DNA from: CAXPZW01 sp964221845
GTDB lineage: Bacteria > Bacteroidota > Bacteroidia > Flavobacteriales_D > Sanyastnellaceae
DNA: 64,000 nucleotides
Assembly: GCA_964221845.1 (NCBI GenBank)
Contig: CAXPZW010000011.1
Coordinates: 124,001 to 188,000, forward strand
Direction: 5' to 3'
The notes below the pieces were generated by a model that made no database searches, was not told the origin of the DNA, and was given only the letters and a program-made list of their open reading frames with translations. A program made the position numbers and the translations under genes. Positions 16,986 through 24,710 of the stretch are shown one piece after another; the first letter of the stretch is position 1, and every line of letters begins with the position of its first letter.

Positions 16986-17524
16986 TTAGGTAGATCTTCT
17001 TGTCCAGCTTTCAACTTTTCCTTCTATGAGAACTATCTTTAAGTTGTATGACTGATTCCCTAATCTGTTCTTGAACCCTTCATAATAAAGTTCCTCACGT
17101 TTTTTATGTCTTGATATTTTTTCAGTTTTTGATTCGGGTTCTCCCTTAACTTCTTTTAACATTTCATAAGTCATTCCTACCCATAGTTCACCTTTGTGTA
17201 ACTTTTCTCCATTGTCCTTACCATATTTCTCGGTGAGATATTTTTTCTTTTCAATATTCCTTTTTTGTTCTCTTTTTTTCTTTTATTTTCATTAATCTCT
17301 TTTCTTTTTCTCTCTTTTGCGCCATGTTCATCCAACCATTTTTCATCTTCAATTGTAAGTTTTTTATCATTCGCTCTATCAAAAGCTAGTGCTAGGGCAC
17401 GTAATCTGTCTCTCTCTATTTGGGTTTTACCTGATTGAATCGTTTCTTCTATTTTAGATTTTTGATGTTTTAACTTCGACTCTAATTCTTTTTTCTTTAA
17501 AAAATTGAAAAGTTTATTTATCAC
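16986..17524 (-). pseudogene. Frameshifted coiled-coil protein with SmpA/OmlA-like C-terminal domain
   Basis: One minus-strand frame gives 115 charged residues from a GTG at 17524. A different frame gives the downstream part. Reading that second frame upstream of its first ATG extends it as KYGKDNGEKLHKGELWVGMT and onward. The pattern KYG...GxxWVGMTxEM...GEPES resembles the SmpA/OmlA-like or SHOCT-associated domain of many Bacteroidota small proteins, where GMT precedes a helix and a G-x-P turn. The switch falls within A-rich homopolymers near 17255-17285 (runs of six and seven A on the minus strand). A single indel there would restore one protein of about 175 residues. Real decay and sequencing error are both possible. 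Confidence 0.5.
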
Positions 17525-17577
17525 CGCCTTATGTTTTATTGGTGTAATTTACATGGGGATTTCAAAAGATAGTATTC

Positions 17578-17763
17578 CTAATACATCAAATGTTGGTTAG
17601 ATTTATCTCTCCAGCCTGATTGGTTATTATACTTCACAAAGTATATCTTTAAATCACTTTGGTTGGGATAATCAACGAAGTATATCTTCTTATCGGCCGA
17701 TAAGAAGGGTCTTCGGAAATATAAAGTATTCGAGGGAGAGGGGAGTTTGAACAACCCTCTCAC
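17578..17763 (-). CDS. Small protein with tandem KIYFVxYxNQS repeats (DUF6150-like)
   Basis: A short ORF 10 bp downstream of glmS, with a GTG as first possible start (61 residues), so the true N-terminus is unsure. It contains two consecutive copies of the repeat KIYFV-x-Y-x-NQS, then GWRDKSNQHLMY at the end. From memory this resembles the repeat style of the small Bacteroidota family DUF6150, in which [KR]-[IV]-[YF]-x-V-x-Y-x-x-Q-[AS] units recur. Composition is AT-rich like the island. A 22-bp palindrome falls within the frame and encodes FLSADKK. It may be the truncated end of a longer gene. Confidence 0.45.
   Translation of the reverse strand: MRGLFKLPSPSNTLYFRRPFLSADKKIYFVDYPNQSDLKIYFVKYNNQSGWRDKSNQHLMY
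17686..17707. repeat. Perfect 22-bp palindrome
   Basis: The half-site CTTCTTATCGG is followed directly by its exact reverse complement CCGATAAGAAG. It lies at the right end of the AT-rich island, inside the small repeat-protein ORF. It could be an operator-like or recombination site, or an insertion scar. Confidence 0.7.
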
Positions 17764-17773
17764 CCACCAGAAA

Positions 17774-19615
17774 TTATTCGACGGTCACCGACTTGGCCAG
17801 GTTGCGGGGTTGGTCCACGTTGCACCCGCGCATCACCGCTACGTGGTAACTGAGCAATTGCAACGGAATGCTGGATACCAGCGGCTCCAAGGCATCGTCC
17901 ACGTGTGGGATTTCAATGACGTGGTCGGCCAGTTCCTTGACGGTTTTGTCGCCTTCGGTCACAATGGCGATGATCTTGCCCTTGCGGGCTTTCACCTCTT
18001 GGATGTTGGACACCACCTTCTCGTAGTTACCTCCCTTGGTGGCAATCACAAACACGGGCATGTTCTCATCGATCAATGCAATGGGGCCGTGCTTCATCTC
18101 AGCCGCAGGATATCCTTCGGCGTGGATGTAACTGATTTCTTTGAGCTTTAGCGCACCTTCAAGGGCTACCGGGAAGCTGAATCCACGGCCCAAGTAAAGG
18201 GCGTTGGAAGCGTCCTTGTAGATGTTGGAGATGTACTCCACCAAATCATTGCTGCTGAGGGCAAACTCCACCTTTTCTGGAATGCTGTTGAGTTCTAGCA
18301 TGAGTCGTTGCAGCCGCTCAACAGGCAATGTGCCTTTTTTCTGGGCCACGGTGAGGGCCATCAGGGTGAGCACGGTCACCTGCGCGGTAAAGGCCTTGGT
18401 GGAGGCCACCCCGATCTCGGGACCGGCGTGGGTGTAGGCGCCTGAATCAGACGCGCGGGCAATCGAGGAGCCCACCACGTTGCACACGCCAAAGATGTGT
18501 GCGCCGCGTTGCTTGGCCAGCTCAATAGCGGCCAGGGTATCGGCGGTTTCGCCCGATTGGGAAATGGCAATGACGATGTCGTCCTCACGGATCACCGGGT
18601 TACGGTAGCGGAACTCCGAAGCGTACTCCACTTCCACCGGGATGCGTGCAAATTCTTCAAACAGGTACTCGGCCACCAGTCCGGCGTGCCACGAGGTGCC
18701 ACAGGCCACAATGATGATGCGCTGGGCGTTGACCCACTTGCCTTCAAAGGAGTCAATCCCGCTCATGCGGATGCTGCCTTTGCGGATGTCCATGCGCCCG
18801 CGGAACGAGTCGCGGATGGAGCGGGGCTGCTCGTGGATCTCCTTGAGCATGAAGTAGTCGTACCCGCCTTTCTCGAGGGTTTCGAGTTGGATTTCCAGCT
18901 CTTGGACGTATGGGGTCTTGGGCTGGTTGTGGATGGTGACAATCTTCAGATCCGCGTTGCGGTCAATCAGGGCAATTTCCTCGTCTTCCAGGTAGACCAC
19001 ATTCTTGGTGTACTCCACAATGGGAGTGGCGTCGGAGCCTACGTAGTAATCGCCGTTGTCGCCAATGCCGATCACCAGCGGTGAGGACTTTTTGGCGGCG
19101 ATGAGTTGGTCGGGATTGTCTTTGTCTACGATCACAATGGCGTAGGCACCGACCACCTCGTTGAGCGCCACGCGGACGGCTTCAAACAGGTTGAGGTCGG
19201 TCTTGTTGCGCACGTCCTCGATCAGGTGGATGAGCACTTCGGTATCGGTGTCCGAGGCAAAGCTGTGGCCGCGGTTGATGAGCTCCTCCTTGAGGGTGGC
19301 GTAGTTCTCGATGATGCCGTTGTGGATGATGGCCAACGAGCTGTCTCCCGAGGTATGCGGGTGGGCGTTTACATCGTTGGGCGGTCCGTGGGTGGCCCAA
19401 CGGGTGTGGCCAATGCCTACCGAGCCCGAGACGTTTTTGCCGTCGGTATGGGCTTCCAGGTCAGACACCTTGCCTTTGCATTTGTACACATTCAACTCCG
19501 GGTTGAGCAAGGCCACGCCGGCGCTGTCGTAACCTCTGTATTCGAGGCGCTTGAGTCCTTTGATGAGAATCGGGTAGGCTTCTCCGTTACCGATGTATCC
19601 AACGATACCACACAT
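17774..19615 (-). CDS. glmS: Glutamine--fructose-6-phosphate aminotransferase (isomerizing)
   Basis: Makes glucosamine 6-phosphate from fructose 6-phosphate and glutamine, the first committed step to UDP-GlcNAc for peptidoglycan and LPS. The 613-residue length is standard. The N-terminal glutaminase domain begins MCGIVGYIG, with Cys2 as nucleophile after Met removal, and contains LEYRGYDSAG. Two SIS domains follow, with the segments SQSGETADTLAA and ASTKAFTAQV, ending at the typical NLAKSVTVE. It lies 69 bp downstream of the DUF4270 gene on the same strand and may be cotranscribed with it and the GT5 gene. Confidence 0.97.
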   Translation of the reverse strand: MCGIVGYIGNGEAYPILIKGLKRLEYRGYDSAGVALLNPELNVYKCKGKVSDLEAHTDGKNVSGSVGIGHTRWATHGPPNDVNAHPHTSGDSSLAIIHNGIIENYATLKEELINRGHSFASDTDTEVLIHLIEDVRNKTDLNLFEAVRVALNEVVGAYAIVIVDKDNPDQLIAAKKSSPLVIGIGDNGDYYVGSDATPIVEYTKNVVYLEDEEIALIDRNADLKIVTIHNQPKTPYVQELEIQLETLEKGGYDYFMLKEIHEQPRSIRDSFRGRMDIRKGSIRMSGIDSFEGKWVNAQRIIIVACGTSWHAGLVAEYLFEEFARIPVEVEYASEFRYRNPVIREDDIVIAISQSGETADTLAAIELAKQRGAHIFGVCNVVGSSIARASDSGAYTHAGPEIGVASTKAFTAQVTVLTLMALTVAQKKGTLPVERLQRLMLELNSIPEKVEFALSSNDLVEYISNIYKDASNALYLGRGFSFPVALEGALKLKEISYIHAEGYPAAEMKHGPIALIDENMPVFVIATKGGNYEKVVSNIQEVKARKGKIIAIVTEGDKTVKELADHVIEIPHVDDALEPLVSSIPLQLLSYHVAVMRGCNVDQPRNLAKSVTVE

Positions 19616-19684
19616 AGTCGTATAAGGCTTATAAGGTGCTTAGCTAGGAGATGCACCGTGTACGAAGGTAAGCATATCGCTTGG

Positions 19685-21019
19685 TCAGCGTGAGAGTGTG
19701 AGCACAAGCCGCATGCGCTGGTCGGCGCCTGCAATGGTGTAGCCGGGTCCATTGAGCAAATTGCGGAGCAACTGGTTCTGGCGGTTGCTGCTGAGCAGGT
19801 AGAGGTCTCCAGTGCGGGCCTCGCCGTTCAGCAAGTCTTGCACGTGGCGAGTGAGGATGAAACGGTAGTCATCAGTGGCCGCTTCGTACCCCCCGTCAAT
19901 GTTGATCAGGGTGTTGTGGTCCCCGATGAGTTGGAACTCGCCATCCTCGTCTTTTTCACGCAAGATCATGCCCTCGTGCTCGGGCAATTCTGAACCCGTG
20001 GCAGTGTTGGGAACGATGAGCTCTGCGCGGTTGATGTTGCGGCCGGCAAATGCGTCGCCGTTGAAGTCCTCGATGTGGGGGAACCCAATGCGCAAACTGA
20101 AACCAGCACCGCCCTGTACGTAACCCTGTCCGTTAGAAACCGGGATGGCCTCAACCATGGGATCGTTGAAGGCTTGCGCAAACCCGCTGTAGGTGCGCTC
20201 AACGCGGGTAAAGCGGGCGGTGTTGTTGTTGATGGTAAACGCAAAGGTGGTGGTATCCTGGTCGTCGTCCAGCCCGGTGCGGTAGTACATCTCCAAGCGG
20301 GTGGTGCCGTCTTCGAGGTCAAACTGGTAGCGTTGGTTCACCACCGATTCCTCCAACTCCACGTAGAGTCCGGGGAAGTACTTCACGAAATCATCGGAGC
20401 TGGCGTAGTCGGCGTCCTCGCCGCCCAGGAGCACGTCCACCAATGACAGGCCCAGCGGAATGCGCACTTGCGGGTCTTCGGCCACATCGCCGATGGTGTC
20501 CACCAAGGTTTGCACGCGGTAGGTACCGGCGGGGTCCAACTCCAAAGTGGTGGCGTCAAAGGCCACTGCATCGTTGGTGGTGTAGGCCGAGTCGAGGTAA
20601 AATTCCTCGGTCAGGCTGTAGACGTTAAAGGCCGGTTCCCATGCGCGGTCTGGCACGGGGTAGAGTCCATCAAATCCGAGCACCAGCACCAAGGAGTCCA
20701 CGAAGAACTCGTCTTCGGCGCCGAAGTCGGGGTTGGCAGCTTCCAAACGGAGTTGCGAGAAGAAGCCCGCGTTCACGGTTCCCAAAGCAGGATCAGCATA
20801 GCGCGCGCACAGTACGGGATTGATCTCGTCGGTGAGCACGGCGGTATCCAGCACCATCTCCAGGGTCAGGGTGACCGTGTCGGTGCTGAGTACATCCAGC
20901 AAATCGTCTTCGGGTAGCAGGGTTACACCCAGGTCGTTCTCCGGACGGGTGCAGGCGGTGGCCAACAGGCACACCCCAAAGACAGCGCTGAGGATGCGGC
21001 GCTGGAAGCGGGTGGTCAT
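19685..21019 (-). CDS. DUF4270-family lipoprotein
   Basis: A 444-residue lipoprotein. The signal peptide ends in the lipobox LLATAC, followed by TRPENDLGVTLLPEDD, the usual opening of the Bacteroidota DUF4270 family. The body is beta-rich. Members are outer-membrane or surface lipoproteins of unknown function, and the gene is, as I recall, often found between the starch/glycogen synthase-like gene and glmS, as here. It starts 15 bp after the GT5 gene on the same strand, so the two are very likely one operon. Confidence 0.85.
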   Translation of the reverse strand: MTTRFQRRILSAVFGVCLLATACTRPENDLGVTLLPEDDLLDVLSTDTVTLTLEMVLDTAVLTDEINPVLCARYADPALGTVNAGFFSQLRLEAANPDFGAEDEFFVDSLVLVLGFDGLYPVPDRAWEPAFNVYSLTEEFYLDSAYTTNDAVAFDATTLELDPAGTYRVQTLVDTIGDVAEDPQVRIPLGLSLVDVLLGGEDADYASSDDFVKYFPGLYVELEESVVNQRYQFDLEDGTTRLEMYYRTGLDDDQDTTTFAFTINNNTARFTRVERTYSGFAQAFNDPMVEAIPVSNGQGYVQGGAGFSLRIGFPHIEDFNGDAFAGRNINRAELIVPNTATGSELPEHEGMILREKDEDGEFQLIGDHNTLINIDGGYEAATDDYRFILTRHVQDLLNGEARTGDLYLLSSNRQNQLLRNLLNGPGYTIAGADQRMRLVLTLSR

Positions 21020-21034
21020 ACGCGTGTGGTTACA

Positions 21035-21865
21035 TTACTCTTCAATCAGTACCGACTTTCCCTCCAGAACGGCGTCATAGAAGGCGTCAACCTCGGGAAC
21101 GTAATTGTCCTCGGTACCAACGTTGAGGAATGGCTTTTCGGTATCCTGGATGTAGGCCGAAACTTCGGCTGGAATATCAGCTGAAGCCTGGATCACGGCA
21201 TCGGAGTGCTGGATGGCCAGCTTATTCAGGTTTTCGAAAGTAGGATCGGCGAGCAGTGCGATGTCCTCATCGGCCAGGCCGTCGAACTTCACTTTATCCA
21301 TGAAGCCTTTGTCGAGTGGGCTGGGGAATTCACCGTCAAACGCGCTGAATACAATCTTGGCGTCTGAGAAGTGTGGATCGTCGCCGTAGAGTTTCTTGGC
21401 GTAGAGTGGCATCAGGGCGCTCATCCAACCTTGGCAGTGGATGATGTCTGGTGCCCAACCGAGTTTTTTCACGGTCTCGAGCACGCCTTTGATGAAGAAG
21501 ATGCCGCGCTCGTCGGTGTCTTCGTGGAGCTTGTAGTCCTCATCGGTCAATACGGACTTGCGGTGGAAGTACTCTTCGTTGTCGATGAAGTACACCTGCA
21601 TGCGTGCGGTGGGGATGGAAGCCACTTTGATGATCAAAGGGTGGTCGGCATCGTTGATGATCAGGTTCATGCCCGAGAGTCGGATGACTTCGTGGAGTTG
21701 GTGACGGCGCTCGTTGATTTTGCCGTATCGGGGCATGAAGACCCGGATTTCTTTCCCACGTTCGTGGATGGATTGTGGGAGTTGACGTGATATGGTTGAG
21801 AGTTCTGTTTCGGGGAGGAAGGGCGTGATTTCTTGGCTCACGTAAAGGATACGAGTCTTATCCAT
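21035..21865 (-). CDS. Glycogen/starch synthase-like protein with only the GT5 N-terminal domain
   Basis: A 276-residue protein resembling the N-terminal GT5 catalytic half of glycogen synthase. It has the opening RILYVSQEITPFLPETELS, MPRYGKINERRHQLHEVIRLSG, and the IIHCQGWMSAL segment. In true glycogen synthase a second Rossmann domain with the ADP-glucose site follows, making about 470 residues; that half is absent and there is no sign of frameshift. This short form is widespread in Bacteroidota upstream of DUF4270, so it is likely a real protein with another role. It is divergent from panC, with a good promoter in the gap. Confidence 0.85.
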   Translation of the reverse strand: MDKTRILYVSQEITPFLPETELSTISRQLPQSIHERGKEIRVFMPRYGKINERRHQLHEVIRLSGMNLIINDADHPLIIKVASIPTARMQVYFIDNEEYFHRKSVLTDEDYKLHEDTDERGIFFIKGVLETVKKLGWAPDIIHCQGWMSALMPLYAKKLYGDDPHFSDAKIVFSAFDGEFPSPLDKGFMDKVKFDGLADEDIALLADPTFENLNKLAIQHSDAVIQASADIPAEVSAYIQDTEKPFLNVGTEDNYVPEVDAFYDAVLEGKSVLIEE

Positions 21866-21906
21866 GGGGAAGCTTTAAGAAGATAAATTCAATTTGAGCA
21901 GGCCTA

Positions 21907-21938
21907 CAAAAGTACGTAAAAACCGAGGCCACTTCAAA
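21907..21938 (-). promoter_or_regulatory. Promoter of the GT5-DUF4270-glmS unit
   Basis: The minus strand carries TTTG (21938-21935), then 20 bases, then TACTTTTG (21914-21907). This matches the Bacteroidota sigma-A promoter form TTTG-N19/20-TAnnTTTG in both boxes and in spacing. The predicted transcription start near 21900 leaves a leader of about 35 bases. Confidence 0.65.
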
Positions 21939-21985
21939 ATTTCCGGCTAGCTTTAGCCGCTTTGAAAGCTTGAAATAGCACGCCT

Positions 21986-22894
21986 TTGACACAAATTGTG
22001 AGTACCGTTCAGGCCCTCCAAAACGCACTTTTAAAAGCGCGGAATTCAGGGCAAAAAGTGGGCTTTGTGCCTACCATGGGTGCATTGCATGATGGGCACC
22101 TCTCGTTGGTCGCTCGGGCCCGCGCAGCGTGCGATGTGGTGGTGGTGAGCATCTTTGTCAACCCCACCCAATTCAACAACCCCCAAGACCTGGAAACCTA
22201 CCCGCGCCAAGTGGAGACCGATGTGGCCCTGTTGGCGCCCGCAGGTGTGGACTTTGTGTTCACCCCCACAATTGCCGAAATGTACACCCCCGATGAGGTG
22301 GTTGAGGACACCGATTACGGTGTGTTGACCCACAGTTTGGAGGGCGCTTTTCGTCCCGGGCACTTCAATGGGGTGGTGGCCATTGTGCGCAAATTGTTCC
22401 AAGCCGTACAGCCCGACCGGGCGTTTTTTGGCGAGAAGGATTTCCAACAACTCGCCATCCTCCAAGAGCTCGGCCGCCGCGAATTTCCCGAGCTCGAAGT
22501 CATCGGTTGCCCCATCATCCGTGAGTCCGAAGGCCTGGCCATGAGTTCGCGCAATGCATTGCTCAGTGACCAAGAACGCCAAGTGGCCCTGGCCATCAGC
22601 CGCACTTTGTTTGCCGCTGCCACCCGCGCCGCCCACGACCCCCCGGGGGCCGTACGTGATTGGGCCTGGGCGCAGTTGACCCAAACGCAAGGGGTTGACC
22701 CCGAGTATGTTGAGTTGGTCTCGCGGCGCACTTTGGAGCCCACTAAACAGTGGAGCGACCAGGACCCTGCCATTCTGCTGACCGCTGCGCAGGTCGGTGC
22801 GGTGCGCCTGATTGACAACTGCCAAGTGCCTTCTGCAGCCGAACGCCGCGCTGTTGGGGAAGATTGGCACACCTTGGAGGCTGAAATTGGCTAA
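21986..22894 (+). CDS. panC: Pantoate--beta-alanine ligase
   Basis: Joins pantoate and beta-alanine with ATP to make pantothenate, the coenzyme A precursor. The protein has 302 residues from a TTG at 21986. The nucleotide-binding motif is PTMGALHDGHLSLV, and FVNPTQF, FGEKDFQQLAIL and SSRNALLS follow as in the family. No ATG precedes the conserved core. The TTG is chosen because it places Met directly before TQIVSTVQALQ, matching the usual start; a GTG four codons later is the alternative. It is divergent from the GT5 gene, and tatA follows after 24 bp. Confidence 0.93.
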   Translation: MTQIVSTVQALQNALLKARNSGQKVGFVPTMGALHDGHLSLVARARAACDVVVVSIFVNPTQFNNPQDLETYPRQVETDVALLAPAGVDFVFTPTIAEMYTPDEVVEDTDYGVLTHSLEGAFRPGHFNGVVAIVRKLFQAVQPDRAFFGEKDFQQLAILQELGRREFPELEVIGCPIIRESEGLAMSSRNALLSDQERQVALAISRTLFAAATRAAHDPPGAVRDWAWAQLTQTQGVDPEYVELVSRRTLEPTKQWSDQDPAILLTAAQVGAVRLIDNCQVPSAAERRAVGEDWHTLEAEIG

Positions 22895-22899
22895 CTTTG
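22892..22899 (+). promoter_or_regulatory. Candidate -7 box (TAACTTTG) for the Tat subunit gene
   Basis: A perfect TAnnTTTG match 19 bp before the start codon, overlapping the panC stop codon TAA. The -33 region has only a partial TTG (22874-22876) at a shorter spacing. Confidence 0.4.
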
Positions 22900-22918
22900 T
22901 GCAATCAACGATTTCGTT

Positions 22919-23119
22919 ATGCAAGAGTTCATCCCTTTCCTTTTCATCCAGAACATGGGCCCCGGCGGCATCATTCTGATTGTGCTGGTGGTTTTGTTGC
23001 TGTTTGGCGGCAAGAAAATTCCAGAGTTGATGAAGGGCCTCGGTCAAGGCATGAAGGAGTTCAAAGACGCCTCCAACGGCAAAGAAGCCAAAGGAAAAGG
23101 CGAAAAGATCAAGGATTAA
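22919..23119 (+). CDS. tatA: Sec-independent translocase subunit TatA/TatE
   Basis: A 66-residue subunit of the twin-arginine translocation pore for folded proteins. One transmembrane helix (about residues 14-31, rich in Ile, Val and Leu) is followed by the FGGKKIPELMKGLGQGMKEFK hinge and amphipathic helix, and a short Lys-rich tail. This is the standard layout. No tatC is adjacent. The symbol is tentative because TatA and TatE cannot be separated by sequence at this length. Confidence 0.88.
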   Translation: MQEFIPFLFIQNMGPGGIILIVLVVLLLFGGKKIPELMKGLGQGMKEFKDASNGKEAKGKGEKIKD

Positions 23120-23228
23120 GTCCTGTTCCCAGCTGCAATAATCCACAGCGATTGTTCGTGGAGTTCGTAAGTGGGGGGGTTGGATTGCAGTTCCAACCTG
23201 TACTTTCACCTTCTCGTAAAACCTGCGT

Positions 23229-24707
23229 ATGCGTGTGATCCGCCTGTGGTGGGCTGCGCTTGCCTGTACTCTTGTGGTACTGGGTGGGCGGGCCCAAGAT
23301 TCGATTCCTTCGGTTGAAGTGCCCATCGTCCTGGACGACGATCCTGAGTTGCGTACCATCGACAGCATGCTGGTGGCCACCTACCTCAACCACTTCTGCT
23401 TTACGGCGGACACTTCCATCCTCAACATCTTCGATTACCCTGTGGATTCCATCCCGGGTGTGGATGCGGAAACCATCCGCGAGCGCTTGGCGTCTCTCAA
23501 CGCCGATACGCCGTTTGACCTGCAGTACAACGCAGATGTAGACAAAATGATCCGCTTCTACGCCAACAAACGCCGCGTGATGACCGCGCGCTGTTTGGGC
23601 ATGGCGCAGGTCTACTTCCCCTTGTTTGAACAGACCCTGGACAAGTACGACATGCCCTACGAGCTGAAGTACCTGGCCATTGTGGAAAGCGCACTTAACC
23701 CCGAGGCCCGCTCGCGCGTGGGTGCCGTGGGGCTGTGGCAATTCATGTACGCGACAGGTAAGATGTATGGCCTGCGCATCACCTCCTACGAGGACGAGCG
23801 CATGAACCCGTACGAGGCCACCGATGCCGCGTGCCGTTTTTTGACCGCGCTATACGAACGCTACGGCGACTGGAACCTGGCCCTTGCGGCTTACAACGCC
23901 GGACCAGGAAACGTGAACAAGGCCATCCGCCGCTCGGGGGGCAAAAAGGACTACTGGGCCATTCGCCCGTACCTCCCGCGGGAGACGCGCAGCTATGTGC
24001 CGGCGTTCATTGCGGTCAACTACATCATGAACTACGCCTCGGAGCACAACATCTACCCCGAAGAGCCCGAATGGAGCTACTTCCAGTGCGATACCGTGCA
24101 CGTGACCCAGCAACTCCACTTCGAGCAAGTCACCGACTTTACCGGGGTTGACCGCGAACTGTTGGCGTTCCTCAACCCCAGCTACAAGCGTGGCGTGATC
24201 CCCGAAAACGGACGCAAGCACGTGCTGCGTTTGCCGGTGAACGCGGTGGCCACTTTCGTCAACAATGAAGACAGTATTTACACCTGGCGCCAAGACGACA
24301 TTCCCGAAGTGGAAGAAGAGGTGTGGATCACCTACCGCGTGCGTTCAGGCGATGTATTGGGTAAGATTGCCCAGCGCCATGGCGTGCGCGTGAGCGAGCT
24401 CAAGGCGTGGAACAACCTGCGTGGCAACATGATCCACCCCGGACAGCGCTTGCGCATTCTGGACAAGGGCGCCAGCGGCGGCTCCACCAGCCAGGCCGCA
24501 CCCGCTCCCAAACCCAAACCGAAACCCCGAAAAGTCACCGAGGACGTGGGTGACTTCCGTTACCATACTGTGCAATCCGGAGACACCCTCTGGGACATTG
24601 CCAAGTTGTACGACGGGGTGGATGTGGAGCAAATCAAACGGCTCAATGCGGGGTTGGACCCGGGCAACCTCAAGCAGGGCCAGAAAATCAAAGTTCAAAA
24701 GCTCTGA
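23229..24707 (+). CDS. MltD-like lytic transglycosylase with two LysM domains
   Basis: A 492-residue exported murein hydrolase. A signal peptide covers residues 1-22 (ending GRAQ). The SLT domain (about 135-290) has the catalytic-Glu motif ESALNPEARSRVGAVGLWQF and the AAYNAGPGNVNKAI segment. Two LysM peptidoglycan-binding domains follow, around TYRVRSGDVLGKIAQRHGV and YHTVQSGDTLWDIAKLYDG, separated by a Pro/Lys linker. Such enzymes cleave the glycan with formation of 1,6-anhydromuramic ends during wall turnover. The DUF4837 gene starts 3 bp after its stop, so the two are cotranscribed. Confidence 0.93.
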   Translation: MRVIRLWWAALACTLVVLGGRAQDSIPSVEVPIVLDDDPELRTIDSMLVATYLNHFCFTADTSILNIFDYPVDSIPGVDAETIRERLASLNADTPFDLQYNADVDKMIRFYANKRRVMTARCLGMAQVYFPLFEQTLDKYDMPYELKYLAIVESALNPEARSRVGAVGLWQFMYATGKMYGLRITSYEDERMNPYEATDAACRFLTALYERYGDWNLALAAYNAGPGNVNKAIRRSGGKKDYWAIRPYLPRETRSYVPAFIAVNYIMNYASEHNIYPEEPEWSYFQCDTVHVTQQLHFEQVTDFTGVDRELLAFLNPSYKRGVIPENGRKHVLRLPVNAVATFVNNEDSIYTWRQDDIPEVEEEVWITYRVRSGDVLGKIAQRHGVRVSELKAWNNLRGNMIHPGQRLRILDKGASGGSTSQAAPAPKPKPKPRKVTEDVGDFRYHTVQSGDTLWDIAKLYDGVDVEQIKRLNAGLDPGNLKQGQKIKVQKL

Positions 24708-24710
24708 CCC

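Larger units (their letters stand above)
16120..17765. other. AT-rich genomic island, probably acquired and decaying
   Basis: Base composition falls to roughly one third G+C here, against well over half on both sides, with sharp changes near 16130 and 17765. Codon use is Lys-, Glu-, Asn- and Ile-rich. The content is an HTH protein with a frame break, a coiled-coil ORF and a minus-strand gene with a frame break. A small repeat protein and a 22-bp palindrome lie at the right end. No integrase or transposase is visible. The 7-bp inverted GGTGGGT / ACCCACC at the edges is too short to count as element ends. Edges are approximate. Confidence 0.7.

Noticed and set aside
16130..17764. GGTGGGT and ACCCACC at the two island edges as terminal inverted repeats
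   Set aside because: Only 7 bp, no target-site duplication or transposase; likely chance.
22046..23380. 444-codon minus-strand frame opposite panC and tatA
   Set aside because: It is antisense to genes with clear family motifs and shows no recognisable domain; high G+C and biased codons create long shadow frames.
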